A stretch of 64,000 bases of DNA from Trichobilharzia regenti (GCA_944472135.2 OX235263.1:24791379-24855378); one strand, 5' to 3'; counted from the first letter of the stretch, positions 43,018-55,375 are shown. A program made the numbers and translations. Notes: generated by a model from the letters alone, not told the origin.

Positions 43018-44165
43018 GACGATGGTGAAAAACTAATGCTTAGGCTAACTGACATATTAGATAACGTCTGAGAATCACAGATAGTCCCGTTAGACTGTCA
43101 TGAGTCATTGATTATCCCAGTATACATGAAGAGAGACGAGTCGTCCTGTGATAATCACTGGGGGATTCGCTTGATGAATATGGTATCTAAATTTCTAGGC
43201 TCAATAATCATGGGTAGATTAAGTGGTGCTCAGAATAAACAAACACCAGAGAAGCAGTCAGGCTCTAGACCAGGAAGAGGGTGTACTGATCATATCTTCA
43301 CCCTTCGACAGATTCTGGAACATAGGCATACTTACCAGGGGCCAACAATTGTCATTATTTCTTGACCTGAAAGCGACATTCGATTCTGTTGACTGAGAGG
43401 TAGTCTGGCGATTTTTAGCTGTGAAGGGAATGCCGAGAAAATACATTTCACTAACCAAGACACTACTCGAACTCGCATGGCGATGTAATAGCTTCTGGGG
43501 AGATGTCATCTGAAGTGACGACAACCAATGGTGTTGGTCACGGATGGTCACTATCTCCATTTCTGGTTAATTTCATCGTAATTGTACTAGTGGAATTAGC
43601 CCAAACTGACTTCAAAGACTCAGGGATTGACTTGTTACCAGCAAATACTCTTGTGTGACTCACAGAATATGCGGATGGTATTGTTCTAACAGATGAAGAC
43701 TTTTGATAAGATGCAGTCCTCTGAATACCTTGAGCAGACATCTACTAATGTTTGGCATACGATTCGCTCCTGCTGTCAAGGGTAAGATGATATTACAGGA
43801 CTGGGTTACATCGACTCCCAGCTTAAAGAATAGGGAGGGAGTGAAGTGGTCAGTGAAGCGTGTTGATCACTTCACAAGAACATGTGTACTGAGCACCAGT
43901 TCGCTCTCCCCCCCCACATCACCACTATGGCTATGGGTAAGACATAGCCATTGTAAGTGGAAGACATGTAAAGGCTAAGGTGTGTCTGTATTCTGCCTCC
44001 CATGTTAGGTTCTGTAAGCGGGTGAGTAATTTTTTTTATTTAGGCTTAGAACGTTAGTAAAGTAAGAGGGTGAAATCAATCAAATAGAGCTGTGAAACAG
44101 CTGCATCGATTAAGACGGCTAGGACGGACATGTATGACACTCCCAGAACTTAAAGAACAAATAAC
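43018..44165 (+). mobile_element. LINE family B, reverse transcriptase region
   Basis: The best RT copy of family B: IIPVYMKRDESSCDNHWGIR, KQSGSRPGRGCTDHIFTLRQ, then in shifted frames FDSVD, the SGVRQG-type region and a broken YADD box (EYADGIVLTDED). It ends in VDHFTRTCVLS and the tail. Several frameshifts. Antisense to the host gene. Confidence 0.8.
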
Positions 44166-44248
44166 AAACATAACATTTATGCAATAAATACGTTTAAGTA
44201 AGTAAGTAAGTATTTTAACCATATTAAAGTATTGATTAATCCATTTAC

Positions 44249-45016
44249 CTGAATATATTCACAAACAAAACATTCGTCGTCGTCTTCTTCTTTTTCTCCT
44301 TGTTTAAATAAATTCAAAATTGTATGACCACAATTTATAAATTGATTAAATATTGATTGATTAGAAAACATCTCATTGTGTAAATCATTCACATCATTGT
44401 ACATTTGATGATTAGATCGATTAGCATCATCATCGTTCTCTTGATGATTCACACTATTCGACCAATATCTCTTGAATTGTTCAATATCATGCATCATATT
44501 GAACATGTAACATAAAGCGGTATAATTAAAATATGCTTGACTGTCATTATTATTATTACTGCTAGATGATAGTATTGTAGAGAAATCAAACTTTTCAGCA
44601 GATTGTATCATAAAGATAATCGATCCATGCACACGTAACAATTGACATAAAAGTTGATGAAATCTACTCATTATCTGAGACGATAATACTGTTGTTGAAC
44701 AATTTTTATTTGACAATATTTCTAATTGACAATATTTACTGCCGCCATTCAATGTCTTATTAGACTTTTGAAGTTGTTCATTGTTTGTGTGTAACAAAAC
44801 TTCTAACATTTTACAACATCTGGACTGTTCGTCATTGGATAAGATAAATTTCGATGAAATTTCACCTTCAGATATTCTATAGACAGTAGAAATTAAGCGA
44901 AGTGTATTTTGGCGAGTTAATTTCGTTGATGCATTGAACTCTTCAATCGTGTTTATTAAAATTCTAAGACGTGAGGAGTTAAGGCTATTCTGTTGGGCAC
45001 CACCACCACCATTACG
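44249..45016 (-). CDS. Giant gene exon block 5 (256 codons)
   Basis: The acceptor is CATTTCAG before CGTAATGG and the donor is TTCAG/gtaaat; phase is 0 at both ends. The exon opens with a short Gly run (RNGGGGAQQ) and then helical sequence (LRILINTIEEFNASTKL; MSRFHQLLCQLLRVHGSIIF; LCYMFNMMHDIEQFKRYW). Acidic Asp/Asn loops separate the helices. It resembles two or three divergent spectrin repeats. The downstream intron carries a family B LINE; the upstream one carries a large foldback repeat about 70 bp from the acceptor. Confidence 0.8.
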
Positions 45017-45083
45017 CTGAAATGAATGTAATGTAGAGGTGAAAATTTATTCACATAATTTATGTATGATTTTATTTAAGATC

Positions 45084-45952
45084 TGAAATAAAGCAAGAAC
45101 AACAGTGAGAGGGTTTGTGAAGAATAAGACGATGGTACCATCTCATTGGTTATTTCGTTGGCTTCTCATCATCAGCTCAGCTGCTGCTGCTGCTGCTTAC
45201 AGCCGAAATAAATTGTGAGGTTTATTGTACAGAAAAGTTTTAACATACAGCAAATTGTTTTTCATGATTTCAGTTGACAGAAGGTTCCACAGTTAGTGAA
45301 CAGTGTGCTCAGCCCAGAACATCCCGCTTATATAGCTTTTACACAGGCAGTTCAAGTTTAAACAAAAATAAATGTATGCATACAATGGTAAAGGAGTTAT
45401 GTAATAAAGACGAGAGATGCGTAAGATGCTGAGTGAATAATAAATTAGGTAACAATCTAGTGGGTTCAACTCAAATCATAGAAACAAGAGACAAGCAAAA
45501 TTACACTATGTCAAAGCGGGGGGGGGTTAAAGCCAAAGATTACGTAATCAGATGAGAAGGGGAATAAAAACATCCAGTTACCAGGGTGGCAAGGAAAAAC
45601 TAATAACTGCTTCTATCTGAACACATAAATCTGGTTTCAACCGTTCAATAGAAATTGCTTATTACTTATTTATTACGTAACTCCTTTACATTTATTTTGT
45701 GTAAACTTGAACTGCCTGCGTACAAACTGTATAAGCGCAATTTTCTGAAAATTGTTCACCAATTGTGAAACCTTCTGTCAACTGACATTACGGAAAAACA
45801 ATTTGCTACAAGTATGTTAAAACTTTTCTGTACATAAACGTCACAATTTATTTAGGCTGTAAGCGGCAGCTGATGAGAAGCCAACGAAATAACCGATGGT
45901 GGTACCATCTTCCTATTCTGCACAAACTGCCACTGTTGTTCTTGCTTCATTC
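45084..45952. repeat. Large imperfect inverted repeat (foldback), about 0.87 kb
   Basis: Left arm 45084-45410 and right arm 45667-45952 are reverse complements over about 300 bp with small gaps: GCAAGAACAACAGTG, GGTACCATC, GTTATTTCGTTGGCTTCTC, AAAAGTTTTAACATAC and GGCAGTTCAAGTTTA recur inverted. The spacer is about 256 bp. No coding frame and no clear target duplication. The left arm holds a GCT microsatellite (45181-45197). Confidence 0.75.
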
Positions 45953-46039
45953 AAATTCATCAAGGGGAACAAATGCATGAAGTTATTTAAGATCATGATT
46001 ACTATGGTAATAGGACAGCATAAACCTCTTATTGACCAC

Positions 46040-46550
46040 CTTCGACTGATAGCTGATATACTTTGACGTGGTGGCTGATATAGGGTCAGGCTGGAAAAGA
46101 GCTAGTGGCGGTCAAACCAAAATATGGTTTCAACAGTCAATGAAATCTACAACAGTTAGTTTAAGCCATCCAGGTAGGAAGGTGTAGACTTCCCGACTGG
46201 TTGGGGTCCTCAGGACGGTAAAAACCAATGGTTGGAAACTATTGGTGACATGGTTCAAAATCGTTCTCAGTGGCTGGCTCAGACGCGTCCGCTCCTTGTG
46301 ACTTATAATACCCAATGAAACTATATTGTTCTTCGCTATTACTATTCCTTTTATCTCATAACCCTGTCTACTGTCTCTATTTTGCATTTCTTCTACTTTC
46401 TTCTGTTGCTTTGTGTGCTACATGGAGGGAGTGTGGCTACTTGAACTGCTGCACATCGGTGCAAAGTTCTCTGTTGAAAACAGACAGATAGACAGACGTG
46501 GTGGCCAGGGGCTTGAATATCACAATGAACCAGTAGGCTACACTGGCTAG
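46040..46550 (+). mobile_element. LINE family B 3' end
   Basis: Tail coding remnant (AAGAGCTAGTGGCGGTCAAA; GACATGGTTCAAAATCGTTC) and 3' UTR through GCAAAGTTCTCTGTTGAAAA, ending in CAGACAGATAGACAGACG. Confidence 0.75.
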
Positions 46551-47260
46551 AACTAATGTTCCAGCAGGTCGTTTGGAAAACAGTTCCTGTCATAGTGTCT
46601 TACGGTGAAGTCATACTCTTGAGAAGTAGGGATGTTTCAGCGGTAGTAAGGTGTTTCCCTCAGATGAGCGGCACACTAGCTATGTTTTCTTCCCACTCTA
46701 GGGAAGAGGGTGGTTTAAGAAAAGTCGACCCCCCCCCAAAAAAATTGTACACCCCAACTTACTTTGTGAAGGTCCGTAATCGGCGGTAAAATAATAATAC
46801 AAAGACAACTCCAGCACACACTTTGCCATAGGCACAATCGGTAATGGCCGACAATCAATGATCAAAACCCACTGGTGAAGCTTGTCCCACCACTAAGCTA
46901 CACGAATACATACTAAACTAATCAATAAACACCTGGAGCCTTACAGTTCTCCCCTGTTTGCTGACACACATCCGTAAGGCCAAATCTCATTTCCACTGGA
47001 ATATCTTCAAATCTACCATCCACTTACAAAGAGAGTAGGTTGGGAGAGAGTTTAGCAACTCCAATCCTGTTTTTCACAGAGTTGGGGTTGTTATGATGTT
47101 CCCTATGTTCCACTAGGAAGTCAAACACACTGATTTACTGGTTGATATGCATAGTTGGAAACCAACTGGGTTAAGTGGAGCAGTAGTACATTTCAAGTCG
47201 GACGACTGAAGAATGTTTTACTGTTTGAAAAGGTGACGAAAACATCTTTGAGTCAATGTG
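46550..47260. other. Intronic sequence with a possible decayed composite SINE
   Basis: A C run at 46729-46737; around 47040-47130 GAGTTTAGCAACTCCAATCC and CCCTATGTTCCACTAGGA echo the composite SINE body. No open frame. Confidence 0.4.
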
Positions 47261-47429
47261 AACCTCAGAAAATATTATTATTATGTCAAACATCTTCATA
47301 ATCAAAATCACTACCTATTACTACTATTATCAACACTACAAAGACAAACAGCTGCAGAGAAGAAAATTTCCTTCCCGATGAAATTATCAACTGGGCTGTG
47401 CATTTGCACATATACATATAATATATTTA

Positions 47430-47905
47430 GTAAAAGGAAGTGCTACTATACGGATCAGAGACTTGACCAGCACCTCACAAAGAGCATCTCAAACAAACTT
47501 CAGACCTTCATTAACAGTTGTCTTCGCTCAAAACTACTCATGATCAGATGGCCGGCCAGAAGAGATCAGCAAGAGGGAGGGATCTCTGGTAATGAGCGAA
47601 CTAACCAGGAACCGATTGTGAAACAAATAGGCAGGAAGATATGGAGATGGATTGGCCATACTCTGAGGAAACAAACCATCAAGTGACATCACTAGACAAG
47701 CCATCGCTCGAGTGGAACCCGACTGGATGGGAAGCGGCGAGTTGGTCATCCAAGGGTGACTTGGAGGAGGTGATGTGAAGAGGAGATGAAAGCGTGTGGG
47801 CAGAACTGGAGCCAGGTGAAAACGTTGGCGGAGAACCGAACGCAATGGAGACGCGCGGCTGAAGTCCTATGTTCCTCTAGGAATTAAAAGAAATAATAAT
47901 AATAT
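47430..47905 (+). mobile_element. LINE family A 3' fragment
   Basis: RT tail (TKSISNKLQTFINSCLRSK; SGNERTNQEPIVKQIGRKI; WRWIGHTLRKQTIK) and 3' end TAGGAATTAAAAGAAATAAT. Confidence 0.8.
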
Positions 47906-48149
47906 ATTTTGTCCAATTCCAACTCGTCGATCATAACTTTCTCACCACTGTACACACGAATATACAGCCTAGTTGATAACTTCATTGAAAGGAAAACTTT
48001 CTTCTTCACCGCACCCGTCTTTTTAAATTTTCTTATTATATCTAATGTGTATATTCCCCGCAGCGCTAATATACACTGACGTTTTTAGTAACGTTTGTCG
48101 TCACACTCAACTGATATGATATTTTGATCTTATTTTCAACTGGGTGTAA

Positions 48150-48345
48150 ATGCTCAATGAGCCTCATAATCTGCAGTTCTCAGGGTTCCACAACACCTGG
48201 TGGCGTTGTGGGTGTGGGCACAGTGAAGAGTCGCAAAGTAGGACGAAACAGCTGTCCAGTATTCTCCTTCGTGGTTTTTAATCATCTCTCTCTCTTCATC
48301 TGATGTGTTGGATCGTGGTGAAAATCTAACAACTACAATTAATCC
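48150..48345 (+). mobile_element. HH2 SINE copy
   Basis: CAGTGAAGAGTCGCAAAGT, AGGACGAAACAGCTGTC and CAGTATTCTC: stem III and cleavage site intact, core start altered. Confidence 0.6.
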
Positions 48346-48574
48346 AAACCCTCACAAATTCCAGAGTCTAAATATGAATCTCCAGTCTATTGATAGCTGC
48401 TGGACGGATGTCCTGAAGTTGTACTAATCGATTGGCTAACTGCTTTCAACACAGAATTTCGAAAAGAGGCTAACAGAAAGTCAAGTTGCCATATTCCAAG
48501 TGGTACACAAGTGAAAACAGAAAAAGATATTTGGAAGAATGACAATAAACAGAAATGTAAGGGAGAAATAACAG

Positions 48575-48913
48575 TGTGGTAAGAGCTGACTGCTAGCCAA
48601 ATTGGTAGACAGTAATTTACGTCAATGATTGAGCCCCCAATATTGGTTATGAGAAAAACAAGAAAATAAGACTGATTCAACAACCAATCACAGTAAACTT
48701 TACGTAGGCGGACACAATTAGCAGATAGATGATCTGACGTTCACGAAACAGCCACAAAGAGATGAAAGATTAACTTTCAGTGAGAAATAATCAATCAGAA
48801 GACTGTGTTTTTTCGCTTAAATAATCTATAATAATGTACATGAAAATGTATAAATATGTGTTGATTTCCTTAATAAACGATCTGTTGACTGGCCCTTGTC
48901 TTCTGTAGTTACA
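48575..48913 (+). repeat. Solo LTR (Ty3/gypsy relative)
   Basis: 339 bp from TGTGGTAAGAGCTGACTG to CTTCTGTAGTTACA, flanked by ACAG and ATAG. Contains ACCAATCACAG, TATAAATA and AATAAA in the LTR order. Diverged from the LTRs at 31158, closer to those at 20583 and 60400. Confidence 0.82.
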
Positions 48914-48929
48914 ATAGTAGCATGAAAAT

Positions 48930-49290
48930 AGATATAGGTCACAAAGAGTGAATGCATCTGCACCCCACTGAGAACGATTTCTAGCCATTTCATCGATTGT
49001 CTGCAATCAATGGTTCTTAGAATCCTTAGGACCCAAACCAATGAGGAAGTCTACACCCTCTTACGTGGCTTGAACTAACTATCAAAGATTGCATTGGCAG
49101 ATACGAATTTTCGGTTTGACCACTCCCCTTGACCCTCTGTTAGCTAACAAGGTGATGGCTAGGGATGCATGCGCAACACATATCCTAATCTCCTTAATCA
49201 ATTCACCTCCACAACCTCATCGATTGATTTTCCCTCCTTACCTAACACTCACCCTATTATACCCCACTTCACACAGGAGATAATTGTGCT
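48930..49290 (-). mobile_element. LINE family B 3' part
   Basis: Complement of the family B tail (plus AGGACCCAAACCAATGAGGA; ATCCTAATCTCCTTAATC), ending near the donor side of exon block 4. Confidence 0.65.
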
Positions 49291-49535
49291 GAAAAGTAGT
49301 GACCAGTAGGGTCAACCATGTCAAGGTGAAGTTGATGTTCCTATCGAAGACATTGGTTGAGGGTATCGGCACATCATGCGTCGACAAACTTAGAATTCAT
49401 GGATCACAATGAACTCCAGCTTAAGTGATTATGAATAATCAATAGAGCTTGGTCTCGTAACCTGAAGAAGAAGGGTTAATAAATAAATGAATATGCGTCA
49501 ACAACTACATAAATATATACCTAGTCTCTACTCAC

Positions 49536-50947
49536 CTCTTTTACATTCAATAAAGCATCAACAATATATTTATTAAAAAAGCACTTTTCAACATTTGTAT
49601 AAATCTCCAGTTTTGAATAGTCTCTATTGGTGGACAGCTGAATTTCAATTATCAATTGATGATAACATCGACGTAATCGTCGATATTCAAATAAATCATT
49701 CGCCAAGTTAATATGAATCGTTTTCATCATGCCAAGATTATTTTTCCATTGAATTAGCTGGTGATGATAAGAATAATAGTCTGTTGACTTAGTGGTAGTA
49801 TTATACTTGGTTAAACAATGCTGTTCTAAGCTGTAGACAGCTGAAAGAATAGGCATACGAGCCTCTAGTCGACGACAGACATCGCCAACAGTTATGTAAA
49901 ATAATATATGCCTGATTTCTCTTCCATCGTCATCCGTTGCATCATCGTGGAGCTCTCTGTTATGATGGGAAATGTTTGAAGTCAACTGGAACCAATTTTG
50001 AAATAACTTCAAGACTTTTGTTAAACCAATTGTTGATGATGATGATGGGTACTCTTCTTCTTCATTGATCGCCGACAATAAGCGGGAAAGATGGCCTAAT
50101 ATACCATCTTGATGTCGGTGTAATAACTTTTCATACTGTGAAATACAATTTTCATAGACATGAACTAATGATTTCGCGGATTCTTGAAGTTGTGAATAAA
50201 ACAGATGCTGTTGAGGATGAAAATCTTTCCGACCAATCTCATCGCTTATGATGAGGTATTTAACACGATTTATGTAGATAGTCTCTTTACTGATGTGCAG
50301 TTCAGTGATAATCTTGTCAATTTCATTGAAAGCATTCATTAATCGATATAAATTATTTGAATTATGTTTAAATTGTCTTTTATAATGCTTTAGACTAAAA
50401 TTTAATTTATCCACTTTCGCTGTAATCCAGCATTCTGATATGTTTATATAATTATTCAATGACTGAACGCGGATTATTTGACTATTGAGTTCAATGACCA
50501 ATTGAGATATCCAATCAATTATTAAATACCATAGAGTTTCGAATTCTTTATTCCAACAAATTTTATGAATATCACCATTATTATTATCATCATCATCAAA
50601 GTTTTCATATATCTGATTCACGATAAACCCTCTTTGTTCAATGTTGTTCATTAATTTGTTTAAACGAAGCAATTCAAAGGTCAAGCAACGACCTTGAAGT
50701 AGAATAGTTTCACATATTGGAATTAGGCCTTGAAAAGATTTGAATATATTTTCAATCCAATTTTTATGAATTAATAGTGCATCTAGAGAATTGATTGAAG
50801 ATAAAATATTATAGGATACTTGAATTGGGGATATGAATTCCATTTGATTTGTAGCAGGAGGAGTAGTGGAGAATTCCTCTAATTTTATTTGAGGTGGTTT
50901 TGAAATTGGCGGTTCAGGCAGTCGACTCCATAAACTTCGTATACGGA
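49536..50947 (-). CDS. Giant gene exon block 4, long helical exon (about 471 codons)
   Basis: The acceptor is CATTTAAG before TCCGTATA and the donor is AAGAG/gtgagt; phase is 1 in and 0 out. A Pro-rich start (LPEPPISKPPQ) is followed by about 430 residues of nearly continuous predicted helix, with Trp-containing helices (WIENIFKSFQGL; LWYLIIDWISQLVIEL; LFQNWFQLTSN) and an acidic Asp/Asn loop. The length would hold roughly four spectrin-type repeats. The long intact frame in AT-rich DNA, the clean splice sites and the matching phase make this one of the most certain coding pieces. No enzyme motif is seen. Confidence 0.85.
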
Positions 50948-50949
50948 CT

Positions 50950-51490
50950 TAAATGAAAAAGAAATCAAAAGTAATATGTAATAATCCATTCGAAATTTAA
51001 CAACAACAAAACAAACAATTGCATCATCGTGTCTTCTATTCTGCTTCAGAACTCTTTTAAAATGGATAACTTTCACAATCTACGAAAAGGCGATCGTAGC
51101 TGTCTAGCTGCTCTTTGGATGGGTGATGTGTAACCTGTCCCCCCTCCCTTTATTACCAAACTAGCTGTCTGAGCAACACTTCTCTCACCCATCCCAGTTC
51201 TATTCATCCTAAATTAGGACTTTTCTACAATTTAACCAGAAAAATGAATTTGTACGGCCTTCGAAGATGACTTAGTGTTATTATCCATGTCACTGAAATT
51301 TGTTATGACGGAATGTTACGGATCTGTGAGGTCATCTTAACTTGACTAGAATACGCCTCCATAACACTTGAAAATATCCCCCCCCCCACACACACACACA
51401 CACACTGAGATCAGACACAAAATTCAAACTTGTAAAAACGACGGCCGGAACGTCAACAATAGTGACAACGTTTATTAGACGAAATACATT
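50950..51490. other. Intronic sequence with CA microsatellite
   Basis: C run then CA repeat at 51378-51405. No frame or element recognised. Confidence 0.5.
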
Positions 51491-51494
51491 ATCA

Positions 51495-51635
51495 TTTATT
51501 ACCATTATTATTATTATTATTACTGTTTCCTTTAGTTCCTACAGGAACACAGAGCTTCACCCGCACGTCTCCGTTGCATTTAGTTCTCCGCCAAGGTTTT
51601 TTACCTGGCTCCACGAAGTACATGGTTGTACCATA
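51495..51635 (-). mobile_element. LINE family A 3' end, short
   Basis: ATTATTATTATTATTACTG, TTTAGTTCCTACAGGAAC, then the complement of the tail. Confidence 0.65.
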
Positions 51636-51854
51636 TTTACAAAAATCTCAGGAATTTAAGTCATAAGTAAATAAACACACCCGACTGATATCGATATCCC
51701 TCAGAAAATTAAGCCATTAAATAGACAAATCAAGAACTGTCCAGTCAGGTTGCCATGCCAGCACACAACATGCATCAGTCATGATCTCACGGTTAATAAA
51801 GAAACTTATCCGCCTTAACACTATGTCGCTAAAGAAAGTTTTCTTCAGTCATGG

Positions 51855-53285
51855 AATGTAAACCTTTAAAGAGCCATATCTTAATCGATGTAGCTTCACA
51901 ACCTCATCGACTGAATTACTCTCTTTACTAGATATGATAGAGAAGATTTGTAGCTCAGGTGGGTGATTTTGATGTGGTTGGGTTCTCTGAGCTGGATGGT
52001 TAATTTGCGAAGCTTTCATCGCCCTACTGGATGACATCTTCAGTGCATACTTCAATTCATTGAAGTGAGCTTTTCGATTTCTCCACGAGTTTATTAATCA
52101 TCTCTCCTGGTGGGTGACCTTGGACGTGGTTGGTTGTTTTCGTGTGTTTTCTCACCTTCTAGGTTACTTGTATTGGAACTGATTGCTTCTTTGACTAGAA
52201 CTTTGACCCTTTGTGTGTGAAGTTTCTTTCTTATCGGTTGATAAATTTTGTCTATCTCTATGTGTCTATTGATTGATGATTCACTGAAATACCAGACAGC
52301 CTTCTGAAAATTCTCTAGGATTCTTGTTGTTTCCTCTGTCTAATATTTGAACATTGGTTGTCCCAGTCGAATTGATGTCCGTGGTTGTCTGTGTGTAGTG
52401 ATATGAGAGAGTGGATATCATGTCTTTTGACGGCTAGCTTATGTTCGTGGATACGAAGACGAAGGGGACGTCCACTTTGGCCAATGTAGTGTTTTTCGCA
52501 GTTGTTACAATTTATTTTGTAGATGATGTTGGTTTTATCTTCCTTCACTGTTGAGTCTTTCGGTTGACATAGAATTGAGTGAAGTGACTTTGTTGGTTTG
52601 TATACGACGTCAATTCCTAAAGGTTTTAAGAGTCTTGTAGTGATTTCTGAGGTATCCTTTATATATGGTAAGGCAATTTTCTTTATGCTTTCCTTGAGGG
52701 CTTTTGGTTTGATAGGTTGGCTTGGGGGCATATGTCTCTTGATGAAATTCTGTGGATATCCATTCTTTTGGAAGACGTCCATGAGATACGTTTCTTCAAT
52801 TTTCCTTAAGGTGGGAGTGCTGCAGTGAGTCCTGGCTGGCTCTCTTGAATAGTGTTTGTATGCAATTCCTTTTGTGTGTTATTGGATTGTTGCTGTTTTA
52901 ATTCAGGATTTGGTCTGTGTGAGTTGATTTCCTATAAACTTGAGTTTCTAATTCTCCTGTAGTTGTTCGCCTGACTAAGACGTCCAAAAATGGTATTTTG
53001 TTCTCGGATTCCTCTTCTCTTGTGAATTTGATGTCATTGAAGACGTTGTTTATTAAGTTGTGAATTTTATCTAGTTCGTTTCTTTTGACTATTACAAATG
53101 TGTCGTCGACGTAGCGTATCCTCTCTCTCTCTCTCTCCTTACTACACCTAACACTCGACGCCTAAACCCCAATATATCACTAGTCATACCACCCCTCATA
53201 TGGGAGGCAGAAAACAGACACCTATAATGAAAGACAGCTAGCTAGCTAGCCTTTTCATGTCTTTCACTTCCAAGCTGAAGGTGAG
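51855..53285 (-). mobile_element. LINE family B fragment, split by a PLE
   Basis: Pieces 51855-51930 and 53133-53285 are the complement of the family B tail (AACCTCATCGACTGA; ATGTCTTTCACTTCCAAGC). The site is marked by TCTCTTTACTA and TCTCCTTACTA. Confidence 0.6.
51931..53132 (-). mobile_element. Penelope-like element with RT end and GIY-YIG nuclease
   Basis: The longest PLE copy. The 5'-truncated RT end (YVDDTFVIVKRNELDKIHNL, KIPFLDVLVRRTTTG) is read on the minus strand from about 53115. A TAA at 52898-52900 breaks the frame. The C-terminal part from 52782 to 52315 is open: MDVFQKNGYPQNFIKRHMPP, then the GIY-YIG core IIYKINCNNCEKHYIGQSGR and RLRIHEHKLAVK. Its core Cys and Tyr are intact, unlike the 6325 copy. 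The 3' repeat with the hammerhead-like motif lies at 51999-52049. It is sense to the host gene, and the 11-bp flanks are imperfect. Confidence 0.87.
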
Positions 53286-53600
53286 GAGGGCGGAGAAAAC
53301 TACTGATCAATGGATATGTCCTTTGATTGATATATATTCAGATATGATGTCTGCACTAGAGATGATACAGGTTGGCAAACGTCACACGGGCTTTATGAAA
53401 TATATAGAACTGAGATACGTATCCAAAAAATAGTGATTTAAAGGTTAATAAAAAAACAACTAAACATGGTAAAGTTCCTATTGAAAAGCAAAAACATTTA
53501 CCAAGTTCCTCCTATTCAAAATTTCATATTATTGACAATACTGTCTAGGAAGATATAAAACACACTCAAGGGATAAAAACGTAAAAAAAACCAAACAACA
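53286..53600. other. Intronic sequence, no feature recognised
   Basis: Between the LINE B piece and exon block 3. Confidence 0.45.
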
Positions 53601-53631
53601 GAAACCTGTCGTTTAAATAACAACAACATAC

Positions 53632-53911
53632 CATTGAACCAATCCACCTGGTCAGTTAAACGTTTCCATTGATCTAATAGACAATAGGAATTACCATACC
53701 ATATCATCAGTTTATGATTTAAATCTACACCACGATTGATAAGATCTAGTGTGCAGTGTTCTTGATCGTTTAGTTGACATTCGTCTTGATCCACAGGATG
53801 ATCATCACTGATGCCTAATCCAAAGTGTTTGGCGGCAGTAGTATTTGACTTCTCTAGGAGGAGGAATAAGCTTGTACGACAGCAGTTCCAGTGAATACAG
53901 CTAAATAACTC
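53632..53911 (-). CDS. Giant gene exon block 3 (93 codons plus 1 base)
   Basis: The acceptor is TTTCCAG before GAGTTATT and the donor is CAATG/gtatgt; it enters at phase 0 and leaves at phase 1. Residues include a Cys/Trp-rich helix (ELFSCIHWNCCRTSLFLLLE), an acidic loop and a second helix with spaced Trp (MIWYGNSYCLLDQWKRL). Trp at such spacing is typical of helix A of spectrin repeats. The phase-1 exit is matched by the next exon, which supports both boundaries. The downstream intron contains a PLE nested in a LINE. Confidence 0.75.
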
Positions 53912-54009
53912 CTGGAAATGATTACAGAAAGTTAAATAACGATTTTTTTTAAAAAAAATATAACAGTTGAAAAGTGAATTCATTGATCAGAATATCTGGA
54001 TCACATTTT

Positions 54010-54115
54010 CCATAAAAGTAAAGAGTGCTACTGCTGAAGAGCTTCAAACTAAGACGAAACAGCTGTCCAGTATTCTTTCATTTTTAATGGTTCCCTAACT
54101 GATGTCATTGCGTAA
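54010..54115 (+). mobile_element. HH2 SINE 3' part with full hammerhead core
   Basis: GCTACTG (stem I), CTGAAGA (54034-54040), a weakened stem II, GAC, GAAA, ACAG/CTGT (stem III), cleavage GTC, CAGTATTC (stem I). All core bases fit CTGANGA...GAAA; stem II has lost pairing. The head is missing. Confidence 0.65.
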
Positions 54116-54119
54116 CATA

Positions 54120-55375
54120 ACTTGAAATCAGGTTTCGGTTTGCACAGACTTGATTGGGTACAGGTTTAACCATCTCGTCATCAATAGTGATTGGCTCCCT
54201 AAAGAAAGTTACCTGATGTCCCAATGAGAGGTAGTTGTGACCAGTAGAGTCCACCAGATCAGGCAAGAGAACAGTTACTCACCAATGACACTTACTGTCG
54301 GTTGTGCTATATATATACACTGTGAATTAGTAGAAGTTGGAATTCATGAAATGTCCATTGGATCTAGTCCAAACGGTTAAATAGTCTACGAACTCGCCTT
54401 ATAACCGGAAGATGATCGTTTCAAACCTCAGTGACTGCATGCTGCTTGAGGGTCTCAAAACTAGGCCAATCAGTACTGACTGCTAGAGTTTTTCAATGAT
54501 TGTCTAACTGGGGTCAGCTCGTTATCAAAACCATAACTTGAAATCAATCACAAAACCCGTAAGACAACACTTAAAAAGAATGAACTGTCTGAAGTTCAGA
54601 GACATGCTTAGAGATATTTTCGATAGAAAGATAGATAGATTTCCCGTTCGCCCATATTAAATAAGATAAACAACCAATCAATGAGGTAAAAAGAAGCAAT
54701 ATTATCAACTGAAAATCCATGGAATGATGCAGTTACATCCCAGTTCATGTCACAAGTCATTATATCAAATGAAAGGAAAGGAATTTAAGACGAGGATGAA
54801 AATCAAAATACCTCTGAATTGAGTGTTGATTAAATAATCTGCAAGTAGCACAATAATATAACGTCAATAAGAAAAACAATTCATTGAAACCGTTATGGTA
54901 ATGAGAATCACCCCACCTCTGAAGCTGGATTCATTAATTACCACCCTGTGGATACGAATAAGTAGAGATTGATGTAGATTTCGTCATGAACCAACATCAA
55001 TCAGAGAGAGAGAGAGAGAGAGAGATCATTAGAAATCAAGGGATACTGAACAGCTGCTTCGTCTTAGTTTGAAGACTCTTCATGACCCCACAACGGATCG
55101 AACCCTGGATATTCAGGCACTGGTTGAGTGTAATGCTATACTACGAATCGAAAGAGTTAGAATTCACGGTTTATTAAATTCTAGCTGAAGTGGATGAATG
55201 GCCAGTCAACTCAAAGAACCTCGTTGGCTAAAGGTCCCGGGTTCGAATCCTAGGCGGCGTGATCAGTGGTGTAGAATGATGAAAAGTCCGAAAATAGGGT
55301 GAAACAGGTGTCCAGTGTTTTCTGGTGCTTTTCAATGATCTCTCTCTAATTGATATTAGTTTGGGAAGAAATCTT
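54120..55375. repeat. Several decayed HH2 SINE copies and intronic DNA
   Basis: Remnants at 54160-54300, 54350-54560 and 55150-55370 (GGGTTCGAATCCTAG is a B box; AGGGTGAAACAGGTGTCC is a ribozyme remnant). A GA microsatellite lies at 55003-55024. 54570-54960 shows nothing. Confidence 0.5.

Noticed and set aside
51378..51405. CRISPR-like or other array of short repeats
   Set aside because: All short tandem repeats here are simple microsatellites without spacers; the genome is eukaryotic.
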